Source of the DNA: Alphaproteobacteria bacterium
GTDB taxonomy: Bacteria > Pseudomonadota > Alphaproteobacteria > Rhodobacterales > Rhodobacteraceae
DNA length: 64,000 nucleotides
Direction of reading: 5' to 3'
NCBI GenBank assembly: GCA_030424865.1
Contig: JAUHVR010000003.1
Span: forward strand, 186,001 to 250,000
The translations under genes were made by a program, and so were the position numbers. Each line of letters begins with the position of its first letter. The stretch's first letter is position 1. Positions 52,289 through 60,520 of this stretch are shown here, piece by piece. Under the pieces are notes generated by a model. It saw nothing but the letters and a program-made list of their open reading frames with translations, was not told the origin of the DNA and made no database searches.

Positions 52289-52952
52289 ATGTCAGGCCCT
52301 TGGCCGCCAGTCTCTCGCGCATCTTGTACATGTCGAGGCCCAGTTCGCCAGAGGCCAGCCGCGCGCGTTTTTCGGCCTCTGCCGCCCCGCGCGCCTGTGC
52401 CTTTTCAAGCACCGTGGCAGCGGTTTCACGCGCAACCACGCAGACCCCATCATCATCGGCGACGATTATGTCTCCGGCCTGAACGGCCTGCCCGGCACAG
52501 ACGATCGGAACATTCACCGATCCCAGTGTCTCTTTCACCGTGCCCTGAGCGCTGACCGCCTTGGACCAGACGGGAAAGCCCATCTCGGTCAGCTCCCGCA
52601 CATCCCGGACGCCTGCATCGATGACCAGTCCCACGGCCCCGCGCGACAAGGCCGAGGTCGCCAGCAGGTCGCCGAAATATCCATTGTCGCAGGGCGAGGT
52701 CGGAGCGAGCACAAGGAAATCCCCGGGCTGCACCTGTTCGATGGCCACATGCAGCATCCAGTTGTCCCCAGGCGGCGCGCTGATCGTCACCGCCGACCCC
52801 GCCAGACGCGCCCCGGAATAGATCGGACGCATGTAGGACGCCAGGCACCCGGTCCGCCCCTGCGCTTCGTGCACGGTCGCGACCCCGGCCTCGCCCAACT
52901 GGCGGACAATTTCGGCCTCGGCACGGGGGATATTCTGAACAACCTGTCCCAT
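52281..52952 (-). CDS. galC: 4-carboxy-4-hydroxy-2-oxoadipate aldolase (GalC/LigK/ProA-type)
   Basis: This 223-residue class II pyruvate aldolase belongs to the RraA-like HMG/CHA aldolase family. The active-site stretch [26 protein letters not shown] carries the Gly-Asp substrate loop, the catalytic Arg and the metal-binding Asp. The N-terminal [15 protein letters not shown] and [22 protein letters not shown] segments are also standard. The enzyme splits 4-carboxy-4-hydroxy-2-oxoadipate into pyruvate and oxaloacetate and can decarboxylate oxaloacetate. It follows the dioxygenase gene after three bases and overlaps galD, completing the final step of the pathway. Confidence 0.9.
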   Translation of the reverse strand: MGQVVQNIPRAEAEIVRQLGEAGVATVHEAQGRTGCLASYMRPIYSGARLAGSAVTISAPPGDNWMLHVAIEQVQPGDFLVLAPTSPCDNGYFGDLLATSALSRGAVGLVIDAGVRDVRELTEMGFPVWSKAVSAQGTVKETLGSVNVPIVCAGQAVQAGDIIVADDDGVCVVARETAATVLEKAQARGAAEAEKRARLASGELGLDMYKMRERLAAKGLTYV

Positions 52953-52955
52953 GTC

Positions 52956-53918
52956 TCATCCTTCCTTGACCGGCGGGGTGCCGTGCGTGTGGAAGGTTTC
53001 GATAGTCTTCAACCCCCAGGCTTGCCCCTTCTTACGTTCGGTTTCGGTCCAGGTGACGGTCTCCCAGTCGGGCGCAAGGATCAGCCGCGCCCCGGCATTT
53101 GCCAGTTCGACCCGGTTGCCCGCAGGTTCCCAGACATACAGAAAGAACGTCCCCTGGATCGCGTGTTTGTGTGGGCCCGTCTCGATGTGCACACCGTTTT
53201 CAAGGAACACGTCAGCGGCCCGCAAGATGTCCTCGCGTTGGTCGGTGGCATAGGTCACGTGATGCAACCGGCCACTGCCGCGCCCGTGCTCTTCGGTGCA
53301 GGCCAGGTCATAGGTTTTGTTGTTGACCGTGAACCAGCAGCCCCCCAGGCGACCGTTGTCCAGTCTGATCTGCTCTGTCACGCGACTGCCAAGGCAGGTC
53401 TGCATGAAATCCCGAAAGACGGTGACGTCCTCGGCCAGCAAATTCAGATGGTCCAGCCGACGTGGACAGGCCCCCTGCGCGTGAAAGCGCGAGGCCATGT
53501 TTTTCAACGCCGGCGGATCGTCGCCCGGTGCGCGATTGGTGTCCCAGTAGATCTCGAAGATATGGCCAAACGGATCTTCGAACCGAAAGGCGCGTCCGTG
53601 GCTCGCGTCGCCCTCGACCCAGCCGTGCACGATGTGCCCCGAGGCTTCGATCGCCGTCACACGTCTTTCAAGCGCCTCGGGCGAGGTGACGCGATAGCCG
53701 ATGTGCCCGACGCCGGTTGTCCCGGCCCGTGTCAGCTTGAGCGTCGCATATTCATAGTCGTCCCAGGCCCGCAGATAGGCGCTGGTCTCGTCCTGGCCTG
53801 ACAGTTTCAGCCCATACACGCGGGTAAAGAAATCGAGGCTGGCATCGAACTGATCGGTCAGCATCTCGACATGGCCAAGGTGGGCGATGTCGGACGAAGG
53901 GTTGGTTGCTGTGGTCAT
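52956..53918 (-). CDS. Type I (VOC) extradiol ring-cleavage dioxygenase
   Basis: This 320-residue protein is a two-domain vicinal-oxygen-chelate extradiol dioxygenase of the catechol 2,3-dioxygenase type. The N-terminal module starts HLGHVEMLTDQFDASLDFF and the catalytic C-terminal module holds the Fe(II) ligands His157 (RRLDHLNLL), His219/220 (GRLHHVTYATD) and Glu271 (PAGNRVELA). The C-terminal WETVTWTETERKKGQAWG and FHTHGTPPV are family signatures. It overlaps galB by four bases and is three bases from galC. By position it should open the aromatic ring to feed GalD/GalB/GalC, a job normally done by type II enzymes (LigAB, DesZ, GalA). The start at MTTATNPSS gives the ATGA overlap. Confidence 0.88.
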   Translation of the reverse strand: MTTATNPSSDIAHLGHVEMLTDQFDASLDFFTRVYGLKLSGQDETSAYLRAWDDYEYATLKLTRAGTTGVGHIGYRVTSPEALERRVTAIEASGHIVHGWVEGDASHGRAFRFEDPFGHIFEIYWDTNRAPGDDPPALKNMASRFHAQGACPRRLDHLNLLAEDVTVFRDFMQTCLGSRVTEQIRLDNGRLGGCWFTVNNKTYDLACTEEHGRGSGRLHHVTYATDQREDILRAADVFLENGVHIETGPHKHAIQGTFFLYVWEPAGNRVELANAGARLILAPDWETVTWTETERKKGQAWGLKTIETFHTHGTPPVKEG

Positions 53919-54643
53919 AGCTGGTCCACCGTGCGTGGGAAAATCGATTGGAAACCTTCGGCGTATTGGCAATCCCGCCCGCCTGCCATGCCACCGGAAT
54001 TGCGTTTGAAGTGGTTCGCGCGTTGTTGCGCCACGCGGGTGTAATACTCCCACAGATGCACCTGCCCCTGCATGCATTCCATGGCGGCGCGCTTCTTGTC
54101 CCAGACAGGCGTGATGTCGAGAAAGACATCAGGCTTCCAGCCCATCTGCTCGGTCTGATGTGGCTCGAACAGATAGAGTTGCGGCGCGCCCAGAACTTTT
54201 TCGCCGGGATTGTGCCCCCAAGCCTGTGCGACCATCCGCGCCTCAAGCGCGACCTGCGTCATATACATGTGGTCGGTGTTGTAGGGGTCGTACTGGCTGT
54301 GGCTCATCATCCAGGCGGGCTGAACCCTGCGGATCAGGTCGACCAGCGCGAACTTGTCGTCGCGGTCGAGGTGCAGGGGGTAGTCACCCAGATCGAAACA
54401 GACCAGTTCGTGCACACCCAGCGCCTTGGCCGCCGCCTCGGCCTCGCCGCGCCGGATGGCCTTGACCTCGTCCAGCGACTTGCCGTCCTTCCACAGTCGG
54501 GCGCTTTCCCCCCGCTCGCCAAAGCTCAGGCAGGCGACTGTGACGTCGATCCCTTGTTCGGCGTGCAGCGCGATGGCCCCGCCGCAGCGCCAGACGAAGT
54601 CGGCGGCATGGGCCGAGATGATAAGTGCCGTTTTTCGGGACAT
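53915..54643 (-). CDS. galB: 4-oxalomesaconate hydratase GalB (PIG-L family)
   Basis: This 242-residue protein has the PIG-L/LmbE fold with the zinc motif in ISAHAADFVWRCGGAIALH (His12, Asp15) and the later MSHSQYDPYNTDHMYMTQVALE histidines. GalB of Pseudomonas putida is an unusual PIG-L member that hydrates 4-oxalomesaconate to 4-carboxy-4-hydroxy-2-oxoadipate, and the HAADFVWR plus LSFGERGESARLWK segments agree with that subgroup rather than with sugar deacetylases. It is first in the operon, divergent from the LysR regulator, and overlaps the dioxygenase gene by four bases. Confidence 0.88.
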   Translation of the reverse strand: MSRKTALIISAHAADFVWRCGGAIALHAEQGIDVTVACLSFGERGESARLWKDGKSLDEVKAIRRGEAEAAAKALGVHELVCFDLGDYPLHLDRDDKFALVDLIRRVQPAWMMSHSQYDPYNTDHMYMTQVALEARMVAQAWGHNPGEKVLGAPQLYLFEPHQTEQMGWKPDVFLDITPVWDKKRAAMECMQGQVHLWEYYTRVAQQRANHFKRNSGGMAGGRDCQYAEGFQSIFPRTVDQL

Positions 54644-54696
54644 GCGGTGCCTCCTGACCGTGGATGTCGATCAAGGTTTCGCACCTGCCCGAAAAA

Positions 54697-54740
54697 TTCA
54701 AATTTGAATGCCGCCTTTCGATATAAGTTTTTGCTATAAA
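54697..54740. promoter_or_regulatory. Divergent promoter region galB / lysR with a 12-bp palindrome
   Basis: The perfect palindrome TTCAAATTTGAA (54697-54708) is followed by A/T-rich ATATAAG (54721-54727) and TATAAA (54735-54740) strings. It lies about 55 bases from the galB start, in the place expected for a LysR recognition site. A possible ATG at 54708 overlaps the palindrome, which is one reason the downstream TTG is preferred as lysR start. Confidence 0.6.
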
Positions 54741-54788
54741 GGTGCTTCGAATCTCATCGAAGAGAATCCACGACTGGAACCCAACCGA

Positions 54789-55967
54789 TTGCCTTATCAA
54801 AGAAATATACGCCATCTTCGCCTGATGTTGGAAATCGAGAAAGCGCATTCCCTGTCTCTGGCAGCAGGTTCCGTCAATCTGTCTCAACCCGCGGCGACAC
54901 AAGCCTTGTCCAAGATCGAGGCCGGCCTGGGCATGCGGCTGTTCCAACGCACCCCGAAGGGACTGTTCCCGACGCCACATGGCCAGGTCTTTCTCAAACG
55001 GGCGCGACGCGCCGTGGATCGGCTGGACATGGCGCTGACCGCGGTTTCACCCCGGCTGCGGGCCACGGCCAGCTTTGCACAATTGCGCGCTCTTGTGGCC
55101 GTATCCGAGGCGGCAAACTACTCTCTCGCCGCCAGACAAACGGGCCTGTCGCAGCCAACGCTTCACCGGGCGGTTTCTTCAATGACAAAGGACGCGGGCA
55201 AGCCGCTGTTCGAGCGCACCAGCTTCGGGCTGGTTCCGACGCGCGCCTGCCGTGATCTGGCCCGGGCCGTGACGCTGGCGCTGGCCGAGTTGCAGCAGGC
55301 GGATGCAGACCTGAACGAGTTGGACGGGCGGCCCGGCGGTTATGTGAGCATCGGTGCCCTGCCCCTGTCCCGATCAAGCGTCCTGCCCGAGGCGCTGGCG
55401 CAGTTCCGCGCATCGGGTCGCCGCGAGCGCGTGACAGTGATCGAAGGTGTCTACGAAGACTTGCTGGCGGGCCTGCGTGCAGGCCGCATCGACGTGTTGA
55501 TCGGGGCGCTGCGAACGCCCGCGCCCGTCGGGGACGTCACCCAGGAAGCGCTGTTTTCCGACGAGATCACCATATTGGCGCGCCCTGACCACCCGCTGGT
55601 TCTGAAAGGTGCGGTCACGCTTGGCGACCTAGCCGGCAAGGATTGGATGGTTCCGCGCCCCGGCACGCCGTCGCGTCAGCAATTCGATGACACCTTTGCG
55701 CAAGCCGACCTGGCACCGCGCAGCCTGATTGAAACCGGCTCTGTCCTCTTGATGCGAGAGGTTCTGCGCGACGGGGATATGTTGGGATGGATCTCCGGCC
55801 AGCAGGCCCGCGCCGAGATTGCACATGGTCTGTTGGCGCAGGTCGATCTGGGCATGCCCCGGCCGGGGCGCCCGATCGGGTTGACCCTGCGCCATGACTT
55901 TGTGCCGACACAGGCGCAGGCTCAGTTGCTGGACACCCTGCGATCCGTGGCGCGCGGAACGGCCTGA
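54789..55967 (+). CDS. LysR-family regulator with two N-terminal HTH domains
   Basis: This 392-residue regulator has two tandem LysR-type HTH segments: NIRHLRLMLEIEKAHSLSLAAGSVNLSQPAATQALSK-type sequence (residues about 7-44; quoted in part as LSLAAGSVNLSQPAATQALS) and a second one in FAQLRALVAVSEAANYSLAA through LSQPTLHRAVSSM. A full LysR effector domain (YVSIGALPLSRSSVLPEAL onward) follows. A TTG start at 54789 gives the usual N-terminus PYQRNIRHL; an ATG at 54708 would add 27 residues and overlap a palindrome. It is divergent from galB and likely activates the ring-cleavage operon. Double-HTH LysR proteins are known near aromatic catabolic genes. Confidence 0.84.
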   Translation: MPYQRNIRHLRLMLEIEKAHSLSLAAGSVNLSQPAATQALSKIEAGLGMRLFQRTPKGLFPTPHGQVFLKRARRAVDRLDMALTAVSPRLRATASFAQLRALVAVSEAANYSLAARQTGLSQPTLHRAVSSMTKDAGKPLFERTSFGLVPTRACRDLARAVTLALAELQQADADLNELDGRPGGYVSIGALPLSRSSVLPEALAQFRASGRRERVTVIEGVYEDLLAGLRAGRIDVLIGALRTPAPVGDVTQEALFSDEITILARPDHPLVLKGAVTLGDLAGKDWMVPRPGTPSRQQFDDTFAQADLAPRSLIETGSVLLMREVLRDGDMLGWISGQQARAEIAHGLLAQVDLGMPRPGRPIGLTLRHDFVPTQAQAQLLDTLRSVARGTA

Positions 55968-55971
55968 GCGG

Positions 55972-56901
55972 TCACCCTTGCAGTTTGTCCCGGTTGCGCA
56001 TCAATCCCTGCCAGGCATACAGACCGGCACCAAAGATCATCAGGGCCCCAACGGCGACATTTAGCGAAACCGGATCTCGAAAGAGGATCAATCCAGCCAA
56101 GGTCAGGTAGACCACGAAGCTATAGCCGAATGGCGCAAGCGCGCTGGCGGGGGCATGGGCGAAAGCGCGTGTCAGCGCCTCGTGACCGGCCCAGGCAAGA
56201 ACCCCCAGAGCGATCAAGAGCGTCCACGCCGAAGCCGAGCCCGGTGGGGTCCAGTTCAGAAACACCAATGGCGTCAGCATCGCCGTGCCCAGGGCGCCGG
56301 TGGCCAATTGCAGGGGGCCGGGTCGGACCACGGGCGCAAGTTTCCGGCTGAGAACCTGATACAAGGCCATCGCGGCGGCCGGATACAGCATGATGAGGGC
56401 GATCCAGTTCACAGCCTCGCCAAAGGGCCAGACGACAAGGACCGCACCAATCATCCCCAACACGACCCCGATCCAGTCGTGCCGCGAAATCCGCTCGCCC
56501 AGCAGGGCTGCGGCGAACAAGCAGATGAAAAGCGGCGAGAGGTACAGCAAAGCGGCTGTCACGCTCAGCGACAGGTACTTGAGCCCCAGGAAGTTCACCA
56601 TCGTCGCCGAGACCAGACAGAAAGAGCGCAGCGCGACCCACCCTCTGGCCGCGCGGGGAATGCTGAAGCCTCCCTTGCCTTCGATCAGCCGTTGGGCTGC
56701 GGCTATCGCGAAGTGCACCGCATAGCGCATGAAGGCCAGTTGCAGGACAAAAAGTCCTGACGCCAGCAGCCACTTGGTCGAGGTGTCGACGCCCGCGAAC
56801 AGGAAATTGGCAAGCAACACCAGCGCGGCGCCTCGCCGGTATCCCCCGGTGTCAATGCGCGTGACGTCAGTCACCGGGAAGGGAGGCCAGGAAATGGTCA
56901 A
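55972..56901 (-). CDS. DMT-superfamily (EamA) transporter
   Basis: This 309-residue membrane protein has two EamA repeats and about ten hydrophobic segments, for example AALVLLANFLFAGVDTSTKW and WIGVVLGMIGAVLVVWPFG. DMT proteins export or import small metabolites such as amino acids or organic acids; direction cannot be told here. The annotated ATG at 56901 overlaps the upstream dehydrogenase gene by 35 bases; a GTG at 56874 would overlap by only eight. It ends four bases from the convergent lysR stop and forms an operon with the dehydrogenase. Confidence 0.84.
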   Translation of the reverse strand: MTISWPPFPVTDVTRIDTGGYRRGAALVLLANFLFAGVDTSTKWLLASGLFVLQLAFMRYAVHFAIAAAQRLIEGKGGFSIPRAARGWVALRSFCLVSATMVNFLGLKYLSLSVTAALLYLSPLFICLFAAALLGERISRHDWIGVVLGMIGAVLVVWPFGEAVNWIALIMLYPAAAMALYQVLSRKLAPVVRPGPLQLATGALGTAMLTPLVFLNWTPPGSASAWTLLIALGVLAWAGHEALTRAFAHAPASALAPFGYSFVVYLTLAGLILFRDPVSLNVAVGALMIFGAGLYAWQGLMRNRDKLQG

Positions 56902-57757
56902 GAAGTTCGGGCACCAGCTTGTCGCCCATGCCGCCCTCGACGGCAGCCGACAACTGAGCCAGCGCGCCGGGCGCGATCAGCGACGGGCTTCCCGCATCCT
57001 CGGTCATCTTCACGTAATAGCCGACATCCTTGGTGGCATTGCCAATCGAAAAGGCCAGCTTGGTCGGATCCCCCTCAAGCGCATAGGCCGCCATCAGATC
57101 CATAAAGACCGACCCCACCGGACCGGCACGCATCACGTTGTAGACATCCTGACGCGCAACGCCGGACCTGTCGGCCACGGCAAAGGCCTCGGCCAGCACC
57201 GTGGCTGTGATCTGAGAACAGAAATTGTTGATCAGCTTGATCGTATGTCCATTGCCGCTTTCGCCAAGGTGAAAGACATTCTCTGCCAGATCCTCGAGCA
57301 CGGGTTTGACCTGGGCAAAGGCCTGTTGATCGCCGGCACACATCAAGTTCAACATCCCCTCTCGGGCATGGCTGGGCGTGCGCCCGATCGGTGCGTCCAG
57401 GTAGACACCTCCGGCATCTGCAACCTCAAGCGCCAACGCCCGGGTCGAGGCCGGCAGAGAGGTACCGAAATCAATTACAATCTTGCCGTCCTCAAGACCC
57501 GCGATCACGCCATCGGCGCCGCGCATCCGGCTTTCGACCTGATCAGAGGTGCCAACGCAAATCATGGTGATGTCGCTTGCCTGGGCCACCTCGCGCGCGT
57601 TGCTGGCCTCGGTCGCACCGCGGGCGATCGCCTTGTCCAGCTCTGTACGGTCCCGGTTGCCCAAAACCACTACGGAATAGCCCTTGTCCTGAAGCCGCGC
57701 GACCATGGCGCCCCCCATCAGACCCAATCCAATAAACCCGATGTTCAATGAATTCAT
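56867..57757 (-). CDS. 3-hydroxyisobutyrate dehydrogenase-family (beta-hydroxyacid) dehydrogenase
   Basis: This 296-residue NAD(P)-dependent enzyme carries the Rossmann motif GFIGLGLMGGAMVARL, the substrate-binding IDFGTSLPASTRALA region, a PIGRTPSHAREGML segment (the DAPVxGG counterpart) and the catalytic lysine in GNGHTIKLINNFCSQ. Members oxidise 3-hydroxyisobutyrate, tartronate semialdehyde, or related 2-hydroxymethyl acids. The start at MNSLNIGF gives the standard N-terminus. It lies ahead of the DMT gene and 180 bases downstream of the PhyH gene (57758-57937 holds no gene). It could act on a product of either neighbouring pathway. Confidence 0.87.
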   Translation of the reverse strand: MNSLNIGFIGLGLMGGAMVARLQDKGYSVVVLGNRDRTELDKAIARGATEASNAREVAQASDITMICVGTSDQVESRMRGADGVIAGLEDGKIVIDFGTSLPASTRALALEVADAGGVYLDAPIGRTPSHAREGMLNLMCAGDQQAFAQVKPVLEDLAENVFHLGESGNGHTIKLINNFCSQITATVLAEAFAVADRSGVARQDVYNVMRAGPVGSVFMDLMAAYALEGDPTKLAFSIGNATKDVGYYVKMTEDAGSPSLIAPGALAQLSAAVEGGMGDKLVPELLDHFLASLPGD

Positions 57758-57937
57758 CTTATGCTCCCACGTGGTTGCGCCGATGTGTCGGGGCAAAATT
57801 CATAGCCACAAAGACTTTGCGACAGAGATGCGCCGCTCTTGTCCGAAGACAGATCGAAGGTCCCGCACCTGCCCCGCGTCCGACCGGGTTTGTGCGATGC
57901 CAAGCGCATCCGCGGGATCAAGGCGAGGCGGGTTCAT

Positions 57938-58885
57938 TCAAGCGCAATAGGGGCCGTCAGAGGGCCAGCGATGCTGCGGAATGTGCGCGCCCTTTGACAA
58001 TGTCAGCCGCGTGTCCTCCCACATCTGCCGCCAGACCCGCCAATCCCGCAATTCAGACGCCGGATCAGCGCGCGACCGGGCCACGAAGCTTGGGAAATGA
58101 TCCCGCCCCGTCGATTGACCGGTGACATTGTATCGAAGGTCAAAGGACCAGCGATAGCCGTCGGATGTGTTGGCCAGCGATGCGTGAGGCGTCAGCGGAT
58201 GAAAGATCACGGCCCCTCCTGCCTTTACCGGGGTCGGAACGGCCGCGCGCTTGGGCAGGTATCGCTCGCGGATCCCGGTTTGCTTGAGCGTGCAGTGCGG
58301 CAGCATGTCCTCTTCGATGCCCGGTTTCACTTGCAGGCATCCGTTTTCGACGGTCGCATCCGTGATGGCCAGCCACACGGTGACCATCTGGGTGTCATCC
58401 GCACTTTCCAGCGTCACACCCCGGTCCTGATGCCAGTCGGTCGACACGATATGCGCACGGACTTCGTCGGCGGCCACGCGACGTTCGGGCGGCTTGATGC
58501 GCACGTGCTGGATCGGATTGGAGGTGAGTTCCGGGCCAAGCAGGCTTTCGGCGATATCCAGTATCCGTGGGTGCGTGACCATGTCAAAGACCGCCGGGCC
58601 AAAGTGCATTGGCGTCTGCGTGGTGATCCCGTCGTGCGGCAACGAGATGTCCAGCGGCTGGTACCAGTCGAACCCGGCGCGATAGGCCACGTCCAGCTTG
58701 TCCCAGAACCCCATGTCCGGCGTCGCGGCGGGCACATGGCCCTGCGCGTGCCAGCTGTCATAGAGCCGGTCCATCAGATCGGCGTATTCATCCATGACGG
58801 CCTGGCGTGTCGCAGGATCGATGACATCCTCAAGCACAAGAAAACCTTGCGAGTTGAACTCCTTGATCTGCGCTTGGGTCAGCAT
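57938..58885 (-). CDS. Phytanoyl-CoA dioxygenase (PhyH)-family Fe(II)/2-oxoglutarate oxygenase
   Basis: This 315-residue protein is a second, divergent PhyH-family oxygenase. The iron ligands are His and Asp in STDWHQDRGVTLES and the distal His in HPLTPHASLANTSDGYRWSFD, with Arg following for 2-oxoglutarate. The N-terminus LTQAQIKEFNSQGFLVLED is the family's usual start. It lies nine bases after dctM, so it is probably the fourth gene of the TRAP importer operon and may act first on the imported compound. Substrate unknown. Confidence 0.85.
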   Translation of the reverse strand: MLTQAQIKEFNSQGFLVLEDVIDPATRQAVMDEYADLMDRLYDSWHAQGHVPAATPDMGFWDKLDVAYRAGFDWYQPLDISLPHDGITTQTPMHFGPAVFDMVTHPRILDIAESLLGPELTSNPIQHVRIKPPERRVAADEVRAHIVSTDWHQDRGVTLESADDTQMVTVWLAITDATVENGCLQVKPGIEEDMLPHCTLKQTGIRERYLPKRAAVPTPVKAGGAVIFHPLTPHASLANTSDGYRWSFDLRYNVTGQSTGRDHFPSFVARSRADPASELRDWRVWRQMWEDTRLTLSKGAHIPQHRWPSDGPYCA

Positions 58886-58894
58886 GACGGTCTC

Positions 58895-60520
58895 CTACAA
58901 AAGCAGCGTGACGATGTTTGGCCAGATCAGCAGTACCGACAGCGCCAGCAGCTGAACGCCGATGAATGGCAGAAAGCCCTTAAAGATGTCGGTCAACGAG
59001 ATGTGCGGCGGCGCCACGGATTTCAGATAGAAGGCGGCCGGCCCGAATGGGGGCGACAGAAAGCTGACCTGCATGTTCATGCAGAACACCACCCCGAACC
59101 AGATCGCCACGTGCTGCGGTTCCAGCTGGCCGATGAAACCGATCTCTTCGATGGGCAGACGACGCACGATCGGCAGGAAGACCGGGATGATCAGCAGCAC
59201 GATGCCGACCCAATCCATGAACGCGCCCATGAACAGCAGGATCAGCATCATGGTCAGGATCACCACCATCGTTGGCATTTCCGAACCGACGATAAGGTTC
59301 GCGATATAGTTCGGCCCTCCGGCCAAGGTATAGGCGCCCGCCAAAGCGGCTGCCCCGATGGTCACCCAGATGATGGTGCCGGTGGATCTGAGGGTGCGCA
59401 TCATCGCGTCCCACAAAAGTCCCACGCTGGCCTCGCCCCTGAGGACCGCAATCATGAACACGGCAAACGCGCCCATGCCCGCAGCCTCGGTGATGCCGGT
59501 AATGCCACCGTAGATCGAGCCCAGCACGACGCCGATGACAACGATCGGCGGCACAAGGCCCTTGCCGTGTTCCCACCCTGTCATCGTGCGTTTGCGCCCG
59601 AACGCGCCGAACGCAAGGACAAGCCCGACGAGTGCGGCGATGGCCAGCGGCAACAGATCGTCCGGCATGCCCAGTCCGATCTCTTCTTCACCGGGCTCAA
59701 GCACATTCTGCCCCGTCACGGTAAAGAACAGGGCACGCACCAGCAGAACAACCGCCGCTCCGGCCAGCAAGAGCGACAGGAACCCGCCGAACATGCCCAG
59801 CTTCTGTAACCCGGTCGGATCGCCTTCGCGCGGCTCGGGCAAGGGCGCGTCTTCGGGACGCAACTGGGTGCGAATGACAATATAGGCGATGATCATCGTG
59901 GCCAGCATGAACCCGGGCACAAACGCGCCGGTGAACAAGGCCTTGATCGAGGTCTCGGTGATCAGCCCATAGATGATCAACACAATCGACGGCGGGATCA
60001 TTGTGCCCAGCGATCCCGACGCGCAGATGGTGCCGATGGCAAGGTTCTGGTTGTACCCCAAGCGCAGCATCTGTGGCAGCGCGATCAGGCCCAGCAGGAC
60101 CACCTCGCCGCCGATGATGCCGGACATGGCGGCCATGATCACGGCCATGATCGAGGTCACGATGGCAACGCCCCCCCGAACCCGCGACAGCCAGAAGTCC
60201 AGCGCGTTGTACATCTCTTTGGCGATGCCCGAGCGTTCCAGCAGCGCCGCCATGAAAATGAAGAGCGGCACCGACAGAAGGACATATTCGGTCATCAAGT
60301 CGAATATCTTCTGCGTTAACAAATACAGGGGGCCGGTGCCGGGTCGACCGGTCAGCATGCCCTCGCCTATTGTCCATGGGGCCGTCAGAATTGTGGGCTC
60401 GAACTTCAGCACCATCACCAGCAACGCGAGCGTCGCCGAGGCAAAGCCCAGGGGCATCCCGATGGCCAGCAGCGCGATCATCGCCAGGACGACGATGAGA
60501 GAGATCGTTCCAATATCCAT
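58895..60520 (-). CDS. dctM: TRAP transporter large permease DctM with an extra central insertion
   Basis: This 541-residue protein is the 12-TM ion-coupled TRAP permease. N-terminal PLYLLTQKIFDLMTEYVLLSVPLFIFMAALLE-type sequence (core YVLLSVPLFIFMAALLERSG), GTICASGSLGTMIPPSIVLIIYG and C-terminal NMQVSFLSPPFGPAAFYLKSV are family signatures. Typical DctM is about 430 residues; here about 100 extra residues after TQLRPEDAPLPEPREGD contain two additional hydrophobic segments (LSLLLAGAAVVLLVRALFF and LLPLAIAALVGLVLAFGAFG). This longer subtype occurs with long DctQ partners. The start shares a base with the dctQ stop (TGATG). Confidence 0.92.
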   Translation of the reverse strand: MDIGTISLIVVLAMIALLAIGMPLGFASATLALLVMVLKFEPTILTAPWTIGEGMLTGRPGTGPLYLLTQKIFDLMTEYVLLSVPLFIFMAALLERSGIAKEMYNALDFWLSRVRGGVAIVTSIMAVIMAAMSGIIGGEVVLLGLIALPQMLRLGYNQNLAIGTICASGSLGTMIPPSIVLIIYGLITETSIKALFTGAFVPGFMLATMIIAYIVIRTQLRPEDAPLPEPREGDPTGLQKLGMFGGFLSLLLAGAAVVLLVRALFFTVTGQNVLEPGEEEIGLGMPDDLLPLAIAALVGLVLAFGAFGRKRTMTGWEHGKGLVPPIVVIGVVLGSIYGGITGITEAAGMGAFAVFMIAVLRGEASVGLLWDAMMRTLRSTGTIIWVTIGAAALAGAYTLAGGPNYIANLIVGSEMPTMVVILTMMLILLFMGAFMDWVGIVLLIIPVFLPIVRRLPIEEIGFIGQLEPQHVAIWFGVVFCMNMQVSFLSPPFGPAAFYLKSVAPPHISLTDIFKGFLPFIGVQLLALSVLLIWPNIVTLLL

